Shown here: piece by piece, positions 3,298 through 5,502 of the stretch
Layout of the letters: each line of letters opens with the position of its first letter
Position numbering within the stretch: the first letter of the stretch is position 1
Source of the DNA: an uncultured Clostridia bacterium
GTDB lineage: Bacteria; Bacillota_A; Clostridia; Oscillospirales; Acutalibacteraceae
Direction: 5' to 3'
NCBI GenBank assembly: GCA_937891215.1
Contig: CALAEU010000040.1
Coordinates: forward strand, 1-5,502
DNA length: 5,502 nucleotides
Made by a program: the position numbers and the translations under genes
The notes under the pieces: model-generated
Told to the model about the DNA's origin: nothing
The model's input: the letters and a program-made list of their open reading frames with translations, nothing else
Database searches by the model: none

Positions 3298-5502
3298 TTA
3301 ATCTAATAACGACAGTTGTTCTGCAGTATCATCAGCACTTAAAGTTGCACCTGCAGCTGGTAAGGTTTTTGTTCTATATCTGTAAGGCTTTGCGAATTCA
3401 CCTTCTATATAATGTCTTACACTTTGAACTTTATGGTACTTTTTAAGTGTCATTACATTAACACCAGCAGTATCTTTTGTTGTTTTAATAGAAATAGCAC
3501 CAGTATTAACTAAAAGAACTCTACCTGCAGTTGAATTAAGAACATATTCAACATCTTCTTTTTCATAAAAAGCTGCAACAAGTGGTGATTTATCAGAATA
3601 TGCTTTAATGAGTTTTTTACGATTTGTTTTTGTATCGTATCCCTGCATATTAACCTTTGCTGCTTTACCATTTTCAAAGAAGAACATCATAAAGCCTGTG
3701 TATTCAGTTGTTACAATCATACAGAATGGTTTTTCGTCAGCATCAAAACCGAGTTTAGATGGCACAAAGTCACCTAGCACACTTGCTTTGCTATCATCAA
3801 ATTCACTTGCTTTTGATTTATAAACCTGACACTTATCTGTAAAGAAGAGTAACTCCGCCCTGTTGGTTGTTTCAACAGTTGAAACAATCTCGTCACCCTC
3901 TTTAAGTTTCTGTTCACCGCCCATTCTTAATGAAAGCGGTGTAATCTTCTTAAAGTAACCATCACGGGTAAAGAATAAATGAACAGGATAATCTGGTACT
4001 TCTTCTACTTCTTCAACATCTTCAATCTCATCATAGATAATTTCAGTTCTTCTGTCCTTACCATATTTTTCAGAAACTTTTGTAAGTTCTTCAACAATAA
4101 TCTTCTTAACTCTTGATTTACTTGAAAGAATATCTTCCATATCTTCAATATCTTTTTTAAGCTGGTCAACATCTTCAAGTCTTTTAAGAATATATTGTTT
4201 ATTAAGATGACGAAGTTTTATTTCCGCTACATACTCTGCCTGAATCTGGTCAATACCAAAACCAATCATCAAATTAGGTACAACTTCTGCTTCTTCTTCG
4301 GTATTTCTGATAATTTTAATTGCTTTATCAATATCAAGAAGAATCTTTTTAAGACCTAAGAGTAAATGCAATTTATCCTTTGCTTTTGTCAATTCATAGA
4401 AAACACGTCTGTTGACACATTCTGTACGGAATGCAATCCACTCTGTAAGAATTTCTTTGACACCCATTACTCTCGGCACACCTGCAACAAGAATATTGAA
4501 ATTTGCAGAGAATGAATCTTCAAGTGGTGTCATTTTATAAAGACGCTTCATAAGTTTTTCAGCATCTACACCGCGTTTTAAATCTATTGTAATTTTAAGA
4601 CCTTTCTTATCTGTTTCGTCACGGATGTCGCTGATTTCTTTTAATGACCCAGCTTTAACTTTTTCAATTATCTTTTCAATAATCGCTTCACAAGTTGTTG
4701 TTGGCGGAATTTCAGTAACATCAATACAGTTATTTGATTTATCGAAAGTGTATTTTGCTCTAAATTTAAGTGAGCCACGACCTGTTCTGTACACTTCTTC
4801 AAGTGCATTACGGTCATAAATCATTTGTGAACCACCAATAAAGTCAGGTGCTTTAAGTGTTTCAAAAACATCAAAATCAGGATTTTTAATGATACCAATT
4901 GTGGTATCACAAAGTTCTTTTAAGTTGAAAGAACAGATATTACTTGCCATACCAACCGCAATACCACTATTAGTGTTAAGTAACACACTCGGAAAAGAAA
5001 CTGGTAAAAGAGTTGGTTCTTTCATAGTACTGTCATAGTTATCTACAAAATCAACAGTATCTTTGTCAATATCATTAAAGAGTTCGCTACATATACTCTC
5101 AAGTTTTGCCTCAGTATAACGGGATGCCGCATAAACCATATTTTTAGAATATGATTTACCAAAGTTACCTTTACTGTCAACATAAGGGTGCAAAAGTGTT
5201 TCGTTACCCCTTGAAAGACGCACCATTGTTTCATAAATTGCTGCATCACCATGAGGGTTAAGTTGCATTGTTCTACCAACGATATTTGCAGATTTAATTC
5301 TACCGCCATTTATCAAACCCATTTTATACATTGTATAAAGGAGTTTACGGTGAGATGGTTTAAAACCATCAATTTCAGGAATGGCACGGGATACAATAAC
5401 ACTCATAGCATAAGGCATAAAGTTTGTTTCAAGTGTTTCGGTAATTGGTTGACATACAACTTCACCCGCACCAATAATATTAGCTTTTACTTCTTCATTA
5501 TT
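3298..5502 (-). CDS. DNA gyrase / topoisomerase IV subunit A (GyrA/ParC family), start beyond the right edge
   Basis: This is the DNA-cleaving subunit of a type IIA topoisomerase; with a GyrB/ParE partner it passes one duplex through another using ATP. The frame stays open to base 5502 (28 codons before the ATG at 5418), so 734 residues are visible and that ATG is internal, in the family motif YAMSVIVSRAIPEIDGFKP. Numbered from that Met, the catalytic tyrosine is Tyr101 in AASRYTEAKL (codon 5116-5118), and SGIAVGMAS (151-159) holds the DNA-bending isoleucine. The breakage-reunion domain extends to about 340, the coiled-coil/C-gate region spans about 341-460, and a short beta-pinwheel domain spans about 477-670. 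There is no GyrA box (QRRGGKG); the matching region reads LRMGGEQKLKEGDE. This and the short C-terminal domain (about 200 aa) suggest a ParC-type or clostridial paralogue rather than the true gyrase, so I give no symbol. The quinolone-region Ser is Ala59. Confidence 0.93.
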   Translation of the reverse strand, partial: NNEEVKANIIGAGEVVCQPITETLETNFMPYAMSVIVSRAIPEIDGFKPSHRKLLYTMYKMGLINGGRIKSANIVGRTMQLNPHGDAAIYETMVRLSRGNETLLHPYVDSKGNFGKSYSKNMVYAASRYTEAKLESICSELFNDIDKDTVDFVDNYDSTMKEPTLLPVSFPSVLLNTNSGIAVGMASNICSFNLKELCDTTIGIIKNPDFDVFETLKAPDFIGGSQMIYDRNALEEVYRTGRGSLKFRAKYTFDKSNNCIDVTEIPPTTTCEAIIEKIIEKVKAGSLKEISDIRDETDKKGLKITIDLKRGVDAEKLMKRLYKMTPLEDSFSANFNILVAGVPRVMGVKEILTEWIAFRTECVNRRVFYELTKAKDKLHLLLGLKKILLDIDKAIKIIRNTEEEAEVVPNLMIGFGIDQIQAEYVAEIKLRHLNKQYILKRLEDVDQLKKDIEDMEDILSSKSRVKKIIVEELTKVSEKYGKDRRTEIIYDEIEDVEEVEEVPDYPVHLFFTRDGYFKKITPLSLRMGGEQKLKEGDEIVSTVETTNRAELLFFTDKCQVYKSKASEFDDSKASVLGDFVPSKLGFDADEKPFCMIVTTEYTGFMMFFFENGKAAKVNMQGYDTKTNRKKLIKAYSDKSPLVAAFYEKEDVEYVLNSTAGRVLLVNTGAISIKTTKDTAGVNVMTLKKYHKVQSVRHYIEGEFAKPYRYRTKTLPAAGATLSADDTAEQLSLLD

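Noticed and set aside
3608..5309. Several open frames of 64-88 codons on either strand inside the topoisomerase gene.
   Set aside because: They overlap a well-conserved coding frame, lack ribosome binding sites and show no family motifs.

Overview
The window looks like chromosomal DNA of a low-GC Gram-positive anaerobe of the class Clostridia, probably a gut Ruminococcaceae/Oscillospiraceae-type organism. The reasons are AT-rich codons with ordinary TGA stops, AGGAGG-type ribosome binding sites, sigma-A-like promoters (TTGnnn / TATAAT), and a divergent type IIA topoisomerase A subunit of the kind I associate with clostridia. The assignment rests on recognition of protein families, not on a database search.

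Layout from left to right. (1) nrdR and rlmA form a leftward operon (1331 to 40) with a clear extended -10 promoter upstream of nrdR. (2) A small unrecognised membrane protein gene (1488-1754, +) diverges from nrdR. It converges on a leftward pair: an unrecognised 101-aa (or 99-aa) protein and, upstream of it, a four-helix-bundle (S23/IVS-type) gene broken by two frameshifts (2069-2435). A 15-bp palindrome that includes both stop codons separates the converging genes. (3) Tandem terminators and a three-copy 12-bp repeat follow tRNA-Lys(UUU), which lies directly behind secG; secG and the tRNA probably share the secG promoter. (4) The 311-bp gap between secG and the topoisomerase gene is not empty. 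A rightward promoter with a perfect TATAAT, a roughly 120-nt region that folds into a long closed stem, and a strong intrinsic terminator together look like a stand-alone small RNA of about 150 nt. (5) A leftward gyrase/topoisomerase IV subunit A gene fills the rest and runs off the right edge.

The conserved genes serve housekeeping roles: dNTP supply control, rRNA methylation, protein export, a tRNA and DNA topology. The least ordinary parts are the small RNA candidate between secG and the topoisomerase gene, and the small accessory cluster between nrdR and tRNA-Lys with its decaying four-helix-bundle gene. I see no CRISPR array, insertion sequence, integrase or phage gene. Bases 1-39, downstream of rlmA, show nothing I can name.
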